Of a stretch of DNA of 64,000 nt, positions 11,504 to 23,869 are shown in pieces. The stretch is taken from assembly GCF_001649575.2 (NCBI RefSeq), contig NC_051431.1:10549721-10613720 (forward strand). The letters are read 5' to 3'. Origin of the DNA: Kryptolebias marmoratus (taxonomy: Eukaryota > Chordata > Actinopteri > Cyprinodontiformes > Rivulidae). The notes beneath the pieces were generated by a model, which worked only from the letters and a program-made list of their open reading frames with translations, searched no databases and was not told the origin of the DNA. How positions within the stretch are numbered: the stretch's first letter is position 1; every line of letters begins with the position of its first letter. Position numbers and translations under genes: made by a program.

Positions 11504-12238
11504 GTCATAGCTTAGATGTTTTGATGTGGGTTTCTGTGGAAAGGTTACCTATTGTAGATAACTCTTTGAACAGTCTAAATTTGGTTGAAAAAATGTTTTA
11601 TTCTCCTTGCATTGATGAGCAAATGGATAGTTTGGGAGAGTGAGGGGCAAGGACAAATTGAATTGCTGTTGTAAAAAATCAAAGAAATTCATGACAGTTC
11701 ATGAAAAGGCTTTTTTATAATACAAGCCCTTACACCTCTGTCAGTTTCACATTGCATAGAATACAATGGTTATTTGCAAGCTAGCTGTGTTGTAGTTTCT
11801 AGCAGTAGCAGTTCTGGTGCTGCCTGGGAAAGGTAAAGGTTTATAAAACAGAATTCACCTGAACCACTTTAAAATGGCAACAATCTACTTTGTTCCTGAT
11901 CCTGCTCTGACTAGGCTTTAGCTCATCAATTCAGCTAAAATTAAACTGTGTTTCTTTAAACTGAGGTTGTTCAAAAATTATATACAGATCAGATACTAAT
12001 TGTTATTAACTTTTACACAAATCCTCACTTCAAGTTATGGCTAAATTAGGGTTAGAGTGCGGGTTTTTGATGTCTTCGATGTTTTTCTCTTTCTTACTGT
12101 TTATTCAATGTCACGTGCTGTTTTTATTTTGTTTTTTAATTATGTAAAGCACCTTGAAATGCCTTGCTGCTGAAATGTGCTATACAAATAAAATTTGATT
12201 GATTGATTGATTGATTGATTCAAAACATCTGAACTATC
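11504..12238. mobile_element. TTAA-type long-inverted-repeat MITE, copy B, interrupted by a retroposon tail
   Basis: A TTAA at 11500-11503 is followed by the left terminal block (ATAGCTTAGATGTTTTGATG), and the right arm (AAACTGAGGTTGTTC, then CTCACTTCAA, then CATCTGAACTATCTCC) ends near 12238, where the expected TTAA has decayed to TTAC. The right end is split by the insertion at 12034-12218. See copy D for the family structure. Confidence 0.8.
12034..12218 (+). mobile_element. 5'-truncated non-LTR retrotransposon tail with (TTGA)n end
   Basis: The sequence TATGTAAAGCACCTTGAAATG, then GCTATACAAATAAAA and (TTGA)n, is a common 3' terminus of fish non-LTR elements. It interrupts MITE copy B. 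TTCAA occurs on both sides (12029-12033 and 12219-12223) as a probable short target duplication. It is therefore younger than the MITE. Family (L2/Rex-like) is from memory. Confidence 0.75.
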
Positions 12239-12262
12239 TCCTTACATGTCAAAGAGCAGCTA

Positions 12263-12405
12263 AAAGACAGAACAACTAATACATCAATGACAAACAAATA
12301 TTGCAAACCTTAGTATATATAACTATAAATAATAATATTCCAGTAGTTTATTTATATTGATGCCAGTTCCATAGTTCTGTGTTTTGAGTAGCAGCAAATC
12401 CTGAA
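12263..12405 (+). repeat. Direct repeat, right copy (pairs with 11342-11492)
   Basis: See the left copy. The block TTTGAGTAGCAGCAAATCCTGA at about 12382-12403 is identical in both copies. The spacing between copies is about 915 bases, of which about 735 are the inserted MITE with its nested tail. Confidence 0.8.
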
Positions 12406-13935
12406 ATTAATGCATGCTGTTTGGCATCACTCATGTGGAATTCCAAAGTTAACTGAAGCCACATTTAGCCCTGAATGTGAGAGCAAATAAATATACAGAG
12501 AAAATATGAGAAAAATGTATTGAACAGATGCCAGAGATCTAAGGCACCTATTCACCTTAAATGACTCCTGGTGAAAAATAAGTTGGAGGAGAGAAAGAAG
12601 GTAAATGGAAGAGAGTGAGAAACAGTTGGTTCTCTACTCCTGTTTTCCTATGACACACAACAGACAGCAAAACTGGAAATGTAATGGAGAATAAGATGAA
12701 ACTGTTTCCTTCAAAACAATATTTCCCAAGAGCTGAAGTGTCAACTATGACTTGTTAACATGTCCTCAGATTATCTGTCTGGCAACCAAAAGGACTTGTT
12801 TATTTAGGCAGAAAGTTTATGGTTCATACTTTGTCTGGATATTTGAAATGTAGCTAATGAGAGAGACGGTAGATTATTGGAATTTACATCAAATTTATTC
12901 ACAACAAACAGCAGCTGAAGAAGTGATGGTGCACAGGATATGAGCTATATGAAAAAGAGAAGTGAAAAAGAGGAATGAAAGATGGAGGCAGAGAAGGAAA
13001 CTCAGTAATGTGAGAGGTTAAAGGGCGCTGACTGCAGAAGCAAAAACCAGATGCTGGACGTTTTGTATTACACCGCATCTCCGGCTGATGAGGGTATCAT
13101 CTATAAATGACCTGAGCTGCCCTTTATACCGATAGGAGCATTAGGAAAAGGTGGGGTGGGGGGAGCGGAGTCTGCAAGTGGCAAACAGAGTAAAGGAGAT
13201 CAGAAGTGATGACAAGAAAATGATAGAGGCCAGAGGGAGAGTGATGGGAGGCAAACAGGAGTAATTAGTATAAGTTGGTGCAAGGCATATGTTGGTGTCA
13301 GGTGGTCAGAGGGGGAAATTGAGGTGAGCACAAGAAGAGAATCAGAGGGAGACGTAAGAAGATAAAAAGCATTTTTAAAGCACTGCTGATGCTCTGTTGA
13401 AACCATCTTGATATTTATCATCTTCATTCATCTTTCTCTGATCCTGCATGTTTTCCCTTTCTACTGCTCTTCACTTATAGTGTTTAATGTTTTTTTTTTT
13501 TCTCAGTTGATGTTTGTCTTCTTGTTAGAAATCTAATGGCCCTTTGCTAAGTTGCTCACCAAGTCTCATGTGACATAAACAGCTCTGTGAACGTGGCTCG
13601 TCTTTTAATAGTAGCTGTCCTGATTTTATTTGCCCAGTGTCTCTCCCTGTCGTGCTGTCGCTCATCTCAGTCTTGTTCTCACACCTTCTGCTGCAGTCGC
13701 ACAGTAATGTGCTGCAAGGTCATCATCGCCACAGCAACAGGATAAACCACGCTTAAAGCAAGGACAAATGGTTAATGGTGTCAGGCCAGGCCTCATATCC
13801 CAGCCATGTGGTAAAAATGTATGAAAAACAAAGTCTTCAATGAGGCGTGGACATCAGAACATCATTGCACCTTAATTAGCCTGTAGCAGTTAGCTTAGAC
13901 CATGTTGTAGCGATAGCTTCTGACACACTGATTTG
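12406..13935. other. Non-coding stretch, no gene seen
   Basis: No splice-flanked or family-related open frame was found. A purine-rich stretch lies at about 12940-13030 and 13190-13370. It belongs to the presumed 5' non-coding region of mbnl1. Confidence 0.55.
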
Positions 13936-14330
13936 AAGCAGTACCTCAGATGTCGCAAAGTGGTGTTCTGTGGAAAGCTATAAACAGTTAATATCTTATC
14001 TGCTGCAGGTAGCTCTTTGGATGACATCAGTTTGGAGAACAGAGTTCTGACTGGATTGACGAGCTAACAGCTAGTCTGAATGCGACCAAGACCAAAGTGG
14101 ATTGCTGTCCTCATAAAACAGCCTTATTTGCAAACATTGCATAACAATTCAAGCAAACACAATTTTATAAACTTTATCATCACCATCAGTTTCACGTTAC
14201 GCACCTATTTCCGTGGAATTCTGTGATTACTTGCAAGGGTGAACAGCATCTGCAGCAGCAGCTGGCTGTAGCATTTTGCATGCAGAGTGGAACACTTCCA
14301 GCAGGACAGTTATAGTATTTCTGTCTGAAT
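13936..14330. mobile_element. TTAA-type long-inverted-repeat MITE, copy C (left arm and centre)
   Basis: The left arm is clear: CTGTGGAAAGCTATAAACAG, TTAATATCTTATCTGCTG, then GACTGGATTGACGAGCTAACAGC and GACCAAGACCAAAGTGGATTGC. The central block (CATCAGTTTCACGTTACGCA and CAGCAGCTGGCTGTAGCATT) follows. The right arm cannot be found, and no TTAA is kept at the left end. It is non-coding and decayed. Confidence 0.75.
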
Positions 14331-16045
14331 CACCGACCCTGTATGACATCAGGTTCAGCGGGCTCCATAAGGAACCAGTGACAGTCGGAGGTGGATTCCT
14401 TGGTGGTCTGATTTCTGGTTGATAAATTTGTCTATAGGCAAGTGGATTTTTTTTGTTGTTGTTGTTTTTGTCATCATTTACAATTTCCTCTCAGTCATTA
14501 ACCTTTTCAGCATGATTGAAGCTCAACGGAAACTGAGTTAGGGCAAAATGGTCAAGGTATAGGACAAAACACTGTGAAAACAGTCTTCGTTGTTGTGGTT
14601 TCTAGCACACAAAGCAATAGTGGGCATGTGGAAAGTAGCATGCTACATCATCAGTTCTCAAAGTTCTTTGTCAAAACCAAAACATTTTGAGAGTTTTTTT
14701 AAATTCTGGTTGTTATGTTTTTTGTTTAGTTTTGTTTAGGTTTGTTTTTCTTTTTACTAAAAACATGGTTTAAATGTGGATGAGAGGTAAAAATGCAAAA
14801 TGTTTTTTAAAATGCATTTTTTTAGCCTTACCACAGGTTAACAAACCTCAATAACTTGTTTAGGCAACAAGCATGGCTGAAGCAAATGTTCCATCTAAGA
14901 CAAGCTTGAGATTTGATCCAAACATGCTGATCATTTGGCAGCAATGCTGCTATATAATCATATTTTTAGGGTTTTTTTTTTCCACTGAGGCATCTTTCAC
15001 CTCAATGCATCATTTTCCTTTTTACACACACATTATTTTTGTCCACAAACCTCCCAGGTGGCAGATCTGCACTACCTAAAGAGGAAACACAGCCGTATAG
15101 ATAAATGGAAAGTCAGACACTGCTTTGCTATCCAGAAAACAACCACATGTGTAGCATGTATGCAAATCCAGAGCTATCGCTCATCTGCTCTCTCTATCTA
15201 CCTCACACTCACACATAAACAAACTCTATGCCTTCTTCGTTCAGCTGTAAGACAAACAGAGGGGAGGACAGACGATGAGTGCAGTCAAGTGGCACGTGTG
15301 CAGTCTGCTGTCTGCACTGTGATATCAGCACGAGTGTTTAAGGAGCCTTATGTGCATAGAGTGGACTAGAGATGTTGGAGTCCACATATTTAAACAGCTG
15401 ATAAAATATCTGTGTGTGCTACAGAAGGAGGTATAGTTATGGTATGTTATGTTTTGTATGTGCATTCATACATATGGGCGAGCAGGTGCATTCTCCCCCT
15501 ACCTTCACTGCAGTGTTGCTACCTGGCTGTTGTGATGCAGCTGTGGTGTAATGCAGCGGCAGTATGGGTGTCACTGAGTTCATGGACATAAAGCAGCCCA
15601 CTGCCAAACTAGTCTGCTCCTCACAGGAATAGCAATGGAGGAGGTGTGTGATGGTGTGTGTGTGTAACAGCATGGGTGGGAAGATTGAAAAAGATGTAAA
15701 AATGGATTTAAAAAAAAAAGAGAGACAAAGAGTCACAGAGACAGAAAGACAGAATGTGAGATGGACAGACAGGCAGAGAGAGAGAGGCAGTGACTGATCG
15801 ATGCTCAGGTGATTGAGATGTTAAAGAAACAAGGGAGAGGGAATGGTGCCAGAGAGAAAATGCTCACTTTGGAGAAAACAACAACAAAAAAAAACCTCTA
15901 GTGTAAATTTACCACCTCTGCATGTGACATTTCAAACACAGAGGGCCACGATTACTCATGAAAAACTGCAAACAGCTTTACACGCTCTCACACACACACA
16001 CTCCAAACACACACACACATGCAGTCATTCCTTTCATACATATAA
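14331..16045. other. Non-coding stretch, no gene seen
   Basis: Open frames of 60-100 codons overlap on both strands without similarity to known families. CA-rich runs lie at about 15985-16020. Nothing else stands out. Confidence 0.5.
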
Positions 16046-16714
16046 ATAGTTCAGATCTTTTGAAGTTGCCTTCTGTGTAAAGTTCATGAACAATTAATAT
16101 CTTACCTGTTGACGATAGCTTTTTGAACAACCTCAGTTTGAAGAAATAGAGTTTATTTCTGACTTGACTGACAAGCTAACAAGCAGGGCCAAAACCAAAG
16201 TAGATTACTGCCATCTTAAAACAACTACAGCCTCAAAAGTTTCACAGCAGTTTATGCAAATACTATTTTATAAACCTTTACGTCACAACCAGTTTAGAAT
16301 TACACAGATAATCTTACAAAAATAATAAGACATTCCTGCAGGCATTGAGAGTGCTACAACTAGTTGCTGCTATCACTTGATTCTGCAAACTCCTAAACCC
16401 TAAAAAGGCCACCAGTCCAACAGATGGCCATATAGAGTCAGCCAACCATTCATTCTCACAATTAGGGACAATTTAGAGTATTAAACGAACATAAATGTTT
16501 GTGGACTGTTCTAGAAAACCAGAGTACCATGAAAAAACCACAAACAAGGAGAACATCAAACTTCACAGTTTTACTGCAAGGCAACTGAGCACCCATAGAA
16601 CTGACCTCTATTTTCCAAACTAAGCTGGTTCAAAGAGCTATCTGCGACAGGTAAGATACTAACTGTTTATAACCTTTCCACAAAGCCCCACTTCAAAAGA
16701 TCTAAACTATCCCT
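16046..16714. mobile_element. TTAA-type long-inverted-repeat MITE, copy D (best-preserved ends)
   Basis: The left end AGTTCAGATCTTTTGAAG (from 16048) and the right end CTTCAAAAGATCTAAACT (to about 16710) are inverted copies differing at one base. The right end is followed by TTAA at 16715-16718. The arms continue inward for roughly 130-160 bases on each side (GAACAATTAATATCTTACCTG on the left; CAGGTAAGATACTAACTGTT on the right). TTAA targets are characteristic of piggyBac and Kolobok transposons. I cannot tell which mobilised it. There is no open reading frame, so it is non-autonomous. An unrelated repeat fragment is nested at 16435-16605. Confidence 0.85.
16435..16605 (+). mobile_element. 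Nested fragment of a widespread fish repeat inside MITE copy D
   Basis: The stretch reads CAATTTAGAGTATTAAACG, ATGTTTGTGGACTGTTCTAG, AAACCAGAGTACC, GGAGAACATCAAACTTCACA. This matches a repeat block very common in fish genomes (…GACTGTGGGAGGAAACC…GGAGAACATGCAAACTCC) as I remember it. It sits between the centre and right arm of copy D and must be a later insertion. Confidence 0.6.
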
Positions 16715-16718
16715 TTAA

Positions 16719-19499
16719 CTCTGTCTGCCCTACTCTGATGCACAGACACATATCTACCTGGACAAACATGTGGTAATGAATAATGCAATTATGTAAACAA
16801 AAAAGGAGAAAGACAGTGTCAGGAGGGAGGACAGACAGGGAGACAGAAGGGAGGCACAAGTGGCACGGCCTGTGAAAAACAGAGTGGAGATATTCAGGGA
16901 ATAATGAGACGGGAGCACAGAGAGGGGAAGGTTTCAGACAGAGAGATGGAGAATGACTACAGCAAGATAAGAATATTTTGAGCTATGGAAAATCCTTGAC
17001 AGTAACAGCAAGATTTTCTTTTCTGATTAGAATCTAAAAGGCTTTAATGTTTTTCAGCCATTTATGTGAAGCATAAAGATCATCATGCTCATTAAATGAA
17101 AAATATTAAAGCCAGTAATTTTCTTCTCAGATCAAATAAAAAAATTACAAAAGCGGTGGATGTTCCCTGAAAGAAAAAAAATCTGTGGCTTTTCAATTTT
17201 TGCACATAAAGTGCAGAATCTCCTACTTGTCATCAGAATAACATTCAGCCAAATGGGGGGATAATCTGTCCTCTTCAGATGTCTGTGACCAGTGAATTCA
17301 GTTTGACACCTTAATCTGTGGAAATCACAGAGGGCTCCTCCGTGGAGCCAACTGTATTTACTATAGATTACATCTTCCACTAGTGTGCATTAGTCCGGTG
17401 ACAGCTCTGCAGACTGCAGAGAAAACAGCAATCATACACCATTGACTAACTCCTTGTGATTTTGCCACTCGCCAAATAGCCTCGTAGGACTCCCGAAACC
17501 ACTTGTCTGAGCGACTGTCCATCTGCTGCTTTCACGCCGTGTCGAATGGCTGAGGCTGGGCACTCCATGTCACGTTCCACTGCTGTCACCTTGACATTAG
17601 AGCAACCGCCCCATTTTCTTTTTCTTTGATAATTGAAAAAAAAAAAAATCTGACTAAGACTGTGCTCATGTCATGGATTTTTTTTTTTCTTTCTTACAAA
17701 CGCAGCGTTCATTTGCATTCGACAGACTGCCCTGTGGCTCCTGAGGACAGCAGGGAGATGACATCACTTCCACAGGACAGAATATGAGGAATAAATTAAA
17801 AAAAAATAAAATGAGGGCACATTTACTAAAGAAACATATATAAACCCATATTTCTTTTTTTAATTAACTATGTCAAATGCAGCTGAGATTTTATCCTCTT
17901 CTTTAATACGATCCCTTTCTTCCCCCATAGGCATTTGTTTAGTCCGGGTCACGTGATGCTCCTCCTGTCCTATACTCTAATGACCTTGTAGGTCTGCTTT
18001 CTCTGATCTGCAGAGGGATTTTTGTTTTTCAGCCAGACACACGGATAGAAACAAAGAGTGAACCATAATGAACCCTTAAAGACAAAGAATGAGACAGAAA
18101 GCTGCAGAGAGAGACAAAGGCAGGATGCGTGAGAGTGTAAAACTGTGAAAAAGAAAGAGAGGTGTTGAGATTAGAGGCTGAGAAGAGTGTGTAGACAAAA
18201 CAGCGGAGAGCGTATAGATAAAAGCAATGTGTAACGCACCATCAGCTTGATAAATAACATCACATACAACACCTTAAACTACAGGAATGTATCTTGTTTG
18301 GGTAAAACGAATACTTAATGTGCTTTCGCCAACATACATATAAGTGGGTGGGCCACCCACACAGCTCCATTGCCACTCAAACATGATGTCTTCTTTTAGA
18401 AAATTCAGTTTTCTGAGTCTTTCTTGATTGCCTTGACAATAGAGCTACAGACTTCTAATCTAAATTCTTTCCTTTAGCAGAAGAAAAAAAAACTGTCTCT
18501 CAGCAATACTCTGCATTGAGATTTAACTCACAGAAATTTTACTAAGAGTGTCTAAACAAAAATTACCAACTGTGCCAACTCACATTGTAAAAACGGTCAA
18601 AGAGATGTGAATATGTGTTTGAATGTTCTTTAACTAAACCTTTAAAAAGATTATTAAATAAAGACAAAGGTCAGGCACGTCTAAGAGGCTGAAAGTCAGA
18701 CACACCTTTAATTATAAGTTCCAGCAAGAAAAGAAAAATAGCAAAGAATGGAAGCAGCAGTCAGCAGATCCGTGAATTTTTTAATGACCCCTACGGCTTT
18801 GGCGGAGGTTTGTGCTTTCCGAATGCTTCTAGGTAGTTTTATTTATTTTTGGTTCTAAAAAGGGTTTTGGTGGAATTAAACTTTAGACATTGCTGCAGCC
18901 TCTTGTGTTACACAAACTGGGTTTCCATAGTGATGAGATGGACGGACCATATGCTGCTCAGTGTGGAGAGTGGGTCCACCAATTTTTTAAACGATGCACA
19001 ATCCGGATGGAACCGAAGACAAACAAGGGTTTCACTCTCTTTGTTGGAGTAAAAGTTTGCCGACTGGAGGAGGTGTCAACTTAAATCAGGGATGAATGGT
19101 CAGACTGATTGATGGTTGAGATGGGTAAATCTGAGCAGGACATCTGGCATATAAACCAGCTGATGATATGACTGAAATAGAGTGCGAACTAGTTCTAAAA
19201 GTGATTGCTCGATTTATTTTATTTCTATTTCTGAAAAGTCAGGGGCTGATGGAGCAGTGTTTTGTTACTGTTCTAGCAAAGTGCAGTTAGCAAACTTGTT
19301 TGACTGTTCTTCATTTTAAAAAAGCTCAGCTTAAAAGAACAATCTGGAGACAAAACGTCACAAAAACTCTTTTTTAAATTAGCACAATAATATACAAAGA
19401 GAAAAATAAAAGAATTATGTAAATCTTGAGGGTTTTTTTTTTCATTTTTTAATTTTAAACATATCATTTTGAGACATTAACTTTTTCATTTTGTTTTAG
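16719..19499. other. Non-coding stretch with a GC-richer patch at about 17270-17620
   Basis: No gene was found. The patch at 17270-17620 has more CpG and fewer simple repeats than its surroundings (for example GCCACTCGCCAAATAGCCTC and TTTCACGCCGTGTCGAATGG). It could be a conserved non-coding element, but a genome alignment would be needed. The remainder is AT-rich. Confidence 0.45.
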
Positions 19500-19585
19500 T
19501 CTTGTTGAGCCGAGGGGCGCCTGGAAAATTTCCTCCCTCTAAAGTGGGGGCAGCATTAAAAGTTTGAAAACCACTGGTTTAGTTC
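19500..19585 (+). mobile_element. Right end of a decayed hAT-type element
   Basis: The sequence AAAGTGGGGGCAGCATTAAA followed by AGTTTGAAAACCACTGG resembles the common right end of fish hAT MITEs (…AAGTTTGAGAACCACTG). The left partner is not recognisable. Assignment is tentative. Confidence 0.4.
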
Positions 19586-20365
19586 ATGTTCTATGAGCAG
19601 CTACTGTGCAATTTAGGACCTTTTGACAGGTTCATTACCTCCTTGATCCACTTTTCCACATCTTTTTACAAAAAAGATAAATGTGGCAAAATCTTTGTTT
19701 TATTTTATCATTTTTTAATACAACTTTTTGGCCACAGCCTGTTGCTCATCTTATATTCCTGAGTTATGTTTTTGCAATATACTTTTTTTTAGATTTTTTT
19801 CCTTTGTTTTGCTTGTGTGTACCCTCAAGTAAGTATGTCAGACTAAAACAGAGGGCTTGAGTGACGCTGGACTTTGAATCATTTCCTGAGGGCAGCTGAA
19901 GTATAAACACCAGTCGTCTTGCTGTTATACAGGAGGAGCGTGAAGCTTTTCAAATGTGTGGGAATGAAACGGACTGTTTCTGTTATATTTTTATTTTATT
20001 CTTCTATAAATGCATTTAGCTTTAGTGTTAACAAAAGGAAACCAGCTGAGTCAAAGAGAGAGTGAAGGATACGTTTTCCAGAAAAATGAATATATATCAG
20101 TGCTGTCTTTGTGCATGACTCTGCTTTCTTTTTTTGCAGAACCTTATACCCTAATGTTCCTATTCTGTTGTCTTTTAACAGTAGCAACTCAAACTACCAG
20201 TCAACGGCAGTAAAACAGTAGCTATAAAAGTCTGTCAAACACTTAAAATTCACAAATAAAGAAGAAAAAATAAGGATAGCTAACCGACTTATGTGCTTAA
20301 ATAAACACAAATTGGACGTAACTTTAAACACATAATCAGAGTAAACAGCAAAGACTTACTGTATC

Positions 20366-20640
20366 TCTGCAAGGACTCATCTGACTGCTGCTGAGGGGAG
20401 AATGGAAAGCGAAAACCTCATGCTTGCTTCACAGCAGTCCTCTCTTTTCACTCCCTCTGTCACTGCCTCCCCTCCTTCCTCCTCCTTCTTCCTTTTTTCC
20501 TTCGCTTTACCCTACCCTGCCTCTTTTTTCCTTCCTCCTCCTCCTTCCTCCTCCTCCTTTTCCGCCTTCCCTCCCTCCTTCCTTCCCTTCTGGCAGAGCT
20601 ATACTGTATTCAGCCACACCAGGCTCCATATAAGGCTGCA
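20366..20640 (-). promoter_or_regulatory. Candidate alternative mbnl1 promoter and first exon
   Basis: On the minus strand a candidate donor ATACA|GTAAGT lies at 20365/20364, preceded by a long purine-rich stretch (pyrimidines on the plus strand, about 20437-20591). Upstream of that, at 20626-20635, is CCATATAAGG, a perfect CArG box (CC[A/T]6GG, the site of SRF), which also contains a TATA-like core. This arrangement would suit an upstream 5' UTR exon of mbnl1. It is inferred from motifs alone, and the donor is not preceded by the usual AG. Confidence 0.35.
20437..20591 (+). repeat. Polypyrimidine tract (C/T-rich, about 150 bp)
   Basis: The plus strand is almost entirely C and T, built from CCTCC, CTTCCTC and CCCTCCTTCC blocks with few purine interruptions. 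Such tracts can form triplex DNA under supercoiling and often sit near vertebrate promoters. Open frames through it (Pro/Ser/Phe-rich) are low-complexity artefacts. Confidence 0.85.
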
Positions 20641-23600
20641 CAGCTAAACATGTCACACATAATTTATCCACAACAGGCTGCGAGTTCACCTTTCACAGCT
20701 CACACTTGGATCGGACACAAAAAAAAAAAAAAAAAAAGAGGGGAGGGTAACGTAATGTAGGGGAACGGACAAACTTTTACTGTCAACAGCCACCCAGTTT
20801 CACACTGTGTGAGAAAGTGTTTGTGTGTGCATCTGTTTGTGATGGTTGTATGTTAACAAATGCTGACAGTCAGACCGTGAAAATGCAACCCGGAGACCAA
20901 AAAACTCTGCAGCTCTTCTACACAGTTCCATGTCTCTCTCCACCATCTGTCTGCAGGCCGTAAATCTTTATGGATGTGAAATCTGTGCACCTGAATGCCC
21001 ACTTATTTATCTTTAAAACATGACTGACAGAGGAAGAAGGTGAATAAGAAAACAAACTCACACGAATAAAAAAGCTGAAAGTGATTGGAGAAGCGAGGAG
21101 TTAGAGCGTTTCGTTTTCGTGATTGAAACGGGGAGATGCTGCAAGTGAGACCACACAAAAGGTGGAGGACTTCCTGGTTCTGCCTGCGAGCATCAGCGCA
21201 ACTCCCTCTGATGATTCTGCACAATCAGTGGCTTTATAAACTTGGGCCTGCTGAACTCTCTTCTGCCTTTTTCAAGCCAGTGCCTTCACAACACACTTAA
21301 AGAGAAACAGAAGGAATATTACAGGCTGCGGTGGTAGTGAAAAGACAGCAAGAGAATGGAGAGAAAAGGTTCAGGTTGGGAAGAATAATAGCTGCTCTTG
21401 AGAAGCTGCGCTGGCTGGTATTTTCCTCCCTCCTCCACAGCTTCAGTCCACTCACAGGACACCAAGAGTCACAGCTCTGTTGCCATGGCGTCTAACTCCA
21501 TCAAACACTACGTCAGGTGCATGTGTATGTGCATCTGTGAATGTGTGGTGTTGTGCTTGTCGAGGTGTGCGCGTGTATGTCGGGTGGGTGTTACCGAGTG
21601 AGTCAGAGCCACATCGTCGGCTGGTGTCTGCAATATATCAGGTTGTTTGGAATTTATCACTGTATCGGCTTTTGTGTGCGAGCGATTGTGTGTTTGTGTG
21701 TGTGGAAGAGTCTAACAGAAAGGTGTTGATTGAACAGCAGCCTGCAGCCTGCCCTCAGGAGCACCTATGATGAATCTTTGAGCTGCCCTACGTGTTAATG
21801 TTTAGCTCCAGCTTCTATAAATATTTATCAGTTCGTTCATAGAGCCAAAACGACACGCCACAGAGGCTGCTTGTGTGGAATTTCGATTTCAGAACTGGCA
21901 AGTCATTCTCTCGTGCCCAAAAAAGGTCCTGCAGCTGCTTTGGAGAACTTTGCTGAACTATTAACAGGATCCAGTGTCCCCAATTGTGTTCATGTTGGAT
22001 AGACTTGACAAGGCCTTGTCCACGTGGTAATGCAGTTTTTCAATAACAGTGTTTTTTATTTGTCACTTCTAAAAAGCATCCTTGGAAACACAGCACAGTT
22101 TCTGAAAAAGTCTTAATTCACACAGAAACACTGAAAATGCTGTAGTAACTATGCCAGGACTGAATGTGGCGCAGTAACGCTGCCATGAAAATACACCAGA
22201 AACAGGAAACAAGGCGTGACGATTGCACATGAAAGTTTCACGTTGGATGAAAGAGATAAACACAAGAATAGGAGAACCACTGGTGTCATAGATTAGATTA
22301 GAAGTGAGGCTATGACATCATTGTTTTCAGAAGGGTGTATTTTGACCACTTAACACAAAAAAATGGGTGGCGTTTCAACATTTTTATGCTGAAACTGATT
22401 TTAAAAAAAGAAAAATGATAGGTTTAAAACACTACTTCCATGTGTAAGCAAGACTGAAAAATAAATAAATAAAAAATATACCTAAAAGAGCAAGAAATGG
22501 CAACAATGTTTTGGCAAACATCATATCTTTTCATGTTTAAGTAATTTACTGGAACCTGCATTAGATACCCTGCATAAATCAGTAAATGCTTTTGCCAGTA
22601 AAAGCAGGCAACTCAAAAACCTAGAGCTATCAATCTTAGTGTTCCTAATCAAAGATAATTTTTTATCACTTTTTTCAGGCTTAAACTCACTAAAACCTAG
22701 TCTCCAGACTTAGTTTTGTTCAAATACTGCTTCATTTAGAATTAGTTTAAATTGTCGGAGTGGAATTGCATTGAACAGAATGGTGAATAAGAGAAGTAAA
22801 ACCTTATTTTCCAACTAATCAACAACAAATTTGTTCTGAAGCTCATAAGAATACATTTTTTTTTTACTTTAAAAATAAAAACTTCCTTGGAAAAGAAATA
22901 TTGACACATTTAAAAGAAAGCTGCACAAACTCTCTATTTTTGTACTGTATTATTTAAAAATATTATAGAAGTTTAAAAACCATGTCCATATAAATTTATA
23001 TTATTTGCTTTTTAAATTGTGTTCCTGAATAAAAGTTATTCACAGGCTTTTTGTCTAAAGAGGGAGACTTTCAATAAAGAATCAAGGCACAATGAAAGGT
23101 TTCGGACTTCCAGATAATTGCTGCAACTGCAGATAATTTAATGCACACTAAGGAGCCTGCTCACTGCCTTGCTGATGTCTCTGTATGGAGGAGAGAACGA
23201 AAGATTTTTTTGTTAGGCGCCGCTCTCTGACTTGAGTCAGTGTCCCTCATTCTGATCATATCAAAACAAAGTCAGGGACTTCTGAACATATGTCCCCTGT
23301 GTTCCACATCATTAAAAGCAGGAATGAAGTAAAAATTGTTAAAGAAAAAAAAAAAGAACAAAGACAGAGCCAGTAAGATAGGGAGATCTGGGTTTATATA
23401 TTACCTCTGATCTTTTCTGCTAATCCAAGCCAGAGCTGGACCAAGAGCAAAAGAAGTTGCACCAGAGGACCTCACAGATCTAACACAGTGGAAAATTCCA
23501 ACAGGGACCCCTGGTTTTGGTCTGCCAGGTTTTCAATACTCACTGCAGGTCTAAGTTCTCATCTTCAGTCTCTAATCATAAATATGTGATTGTGCAGAGT

Positions 23601-23869
23601 GTCTGTGTCTATGCCGTGCAACTGAACAGCTTTATGTTCTACAGCCAACACATTTAAACCTCCAATATGTGGAAAACAGCAGCAAACCAGCAGAAGAACA
23701 TTGTTAAAACATGTAAAAACTGCATATTTGGCATTAAAAGTCATCATTGAAAACATGGTGACATGATCGGTGTCTCTTTTTTTATACAGCATTTGCATGT
23801 TGTTTAAAATGGTAATTGTGCATCTATTGGGATAGCATTAAGACCAGGCAAATTTCTCCAAAGGGGCAA
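20641..23869. other. Non-coding stretch, no gene seen
   Basis: It contains an 18-base A run at about 20719-20737 and a GT-rich stretch at 21510-21710. The overlapping plus-strand frames at 21398-21770 are Cys/Val-rich because of the GT-rich sequence and carry no domain. No exon is supported. Confidence 0.5.

Noticed and set aside
20402..20647. Ser/Pro/Phe-rich open frames
   Set aside because: They are translations of the polypyrimidine tract.
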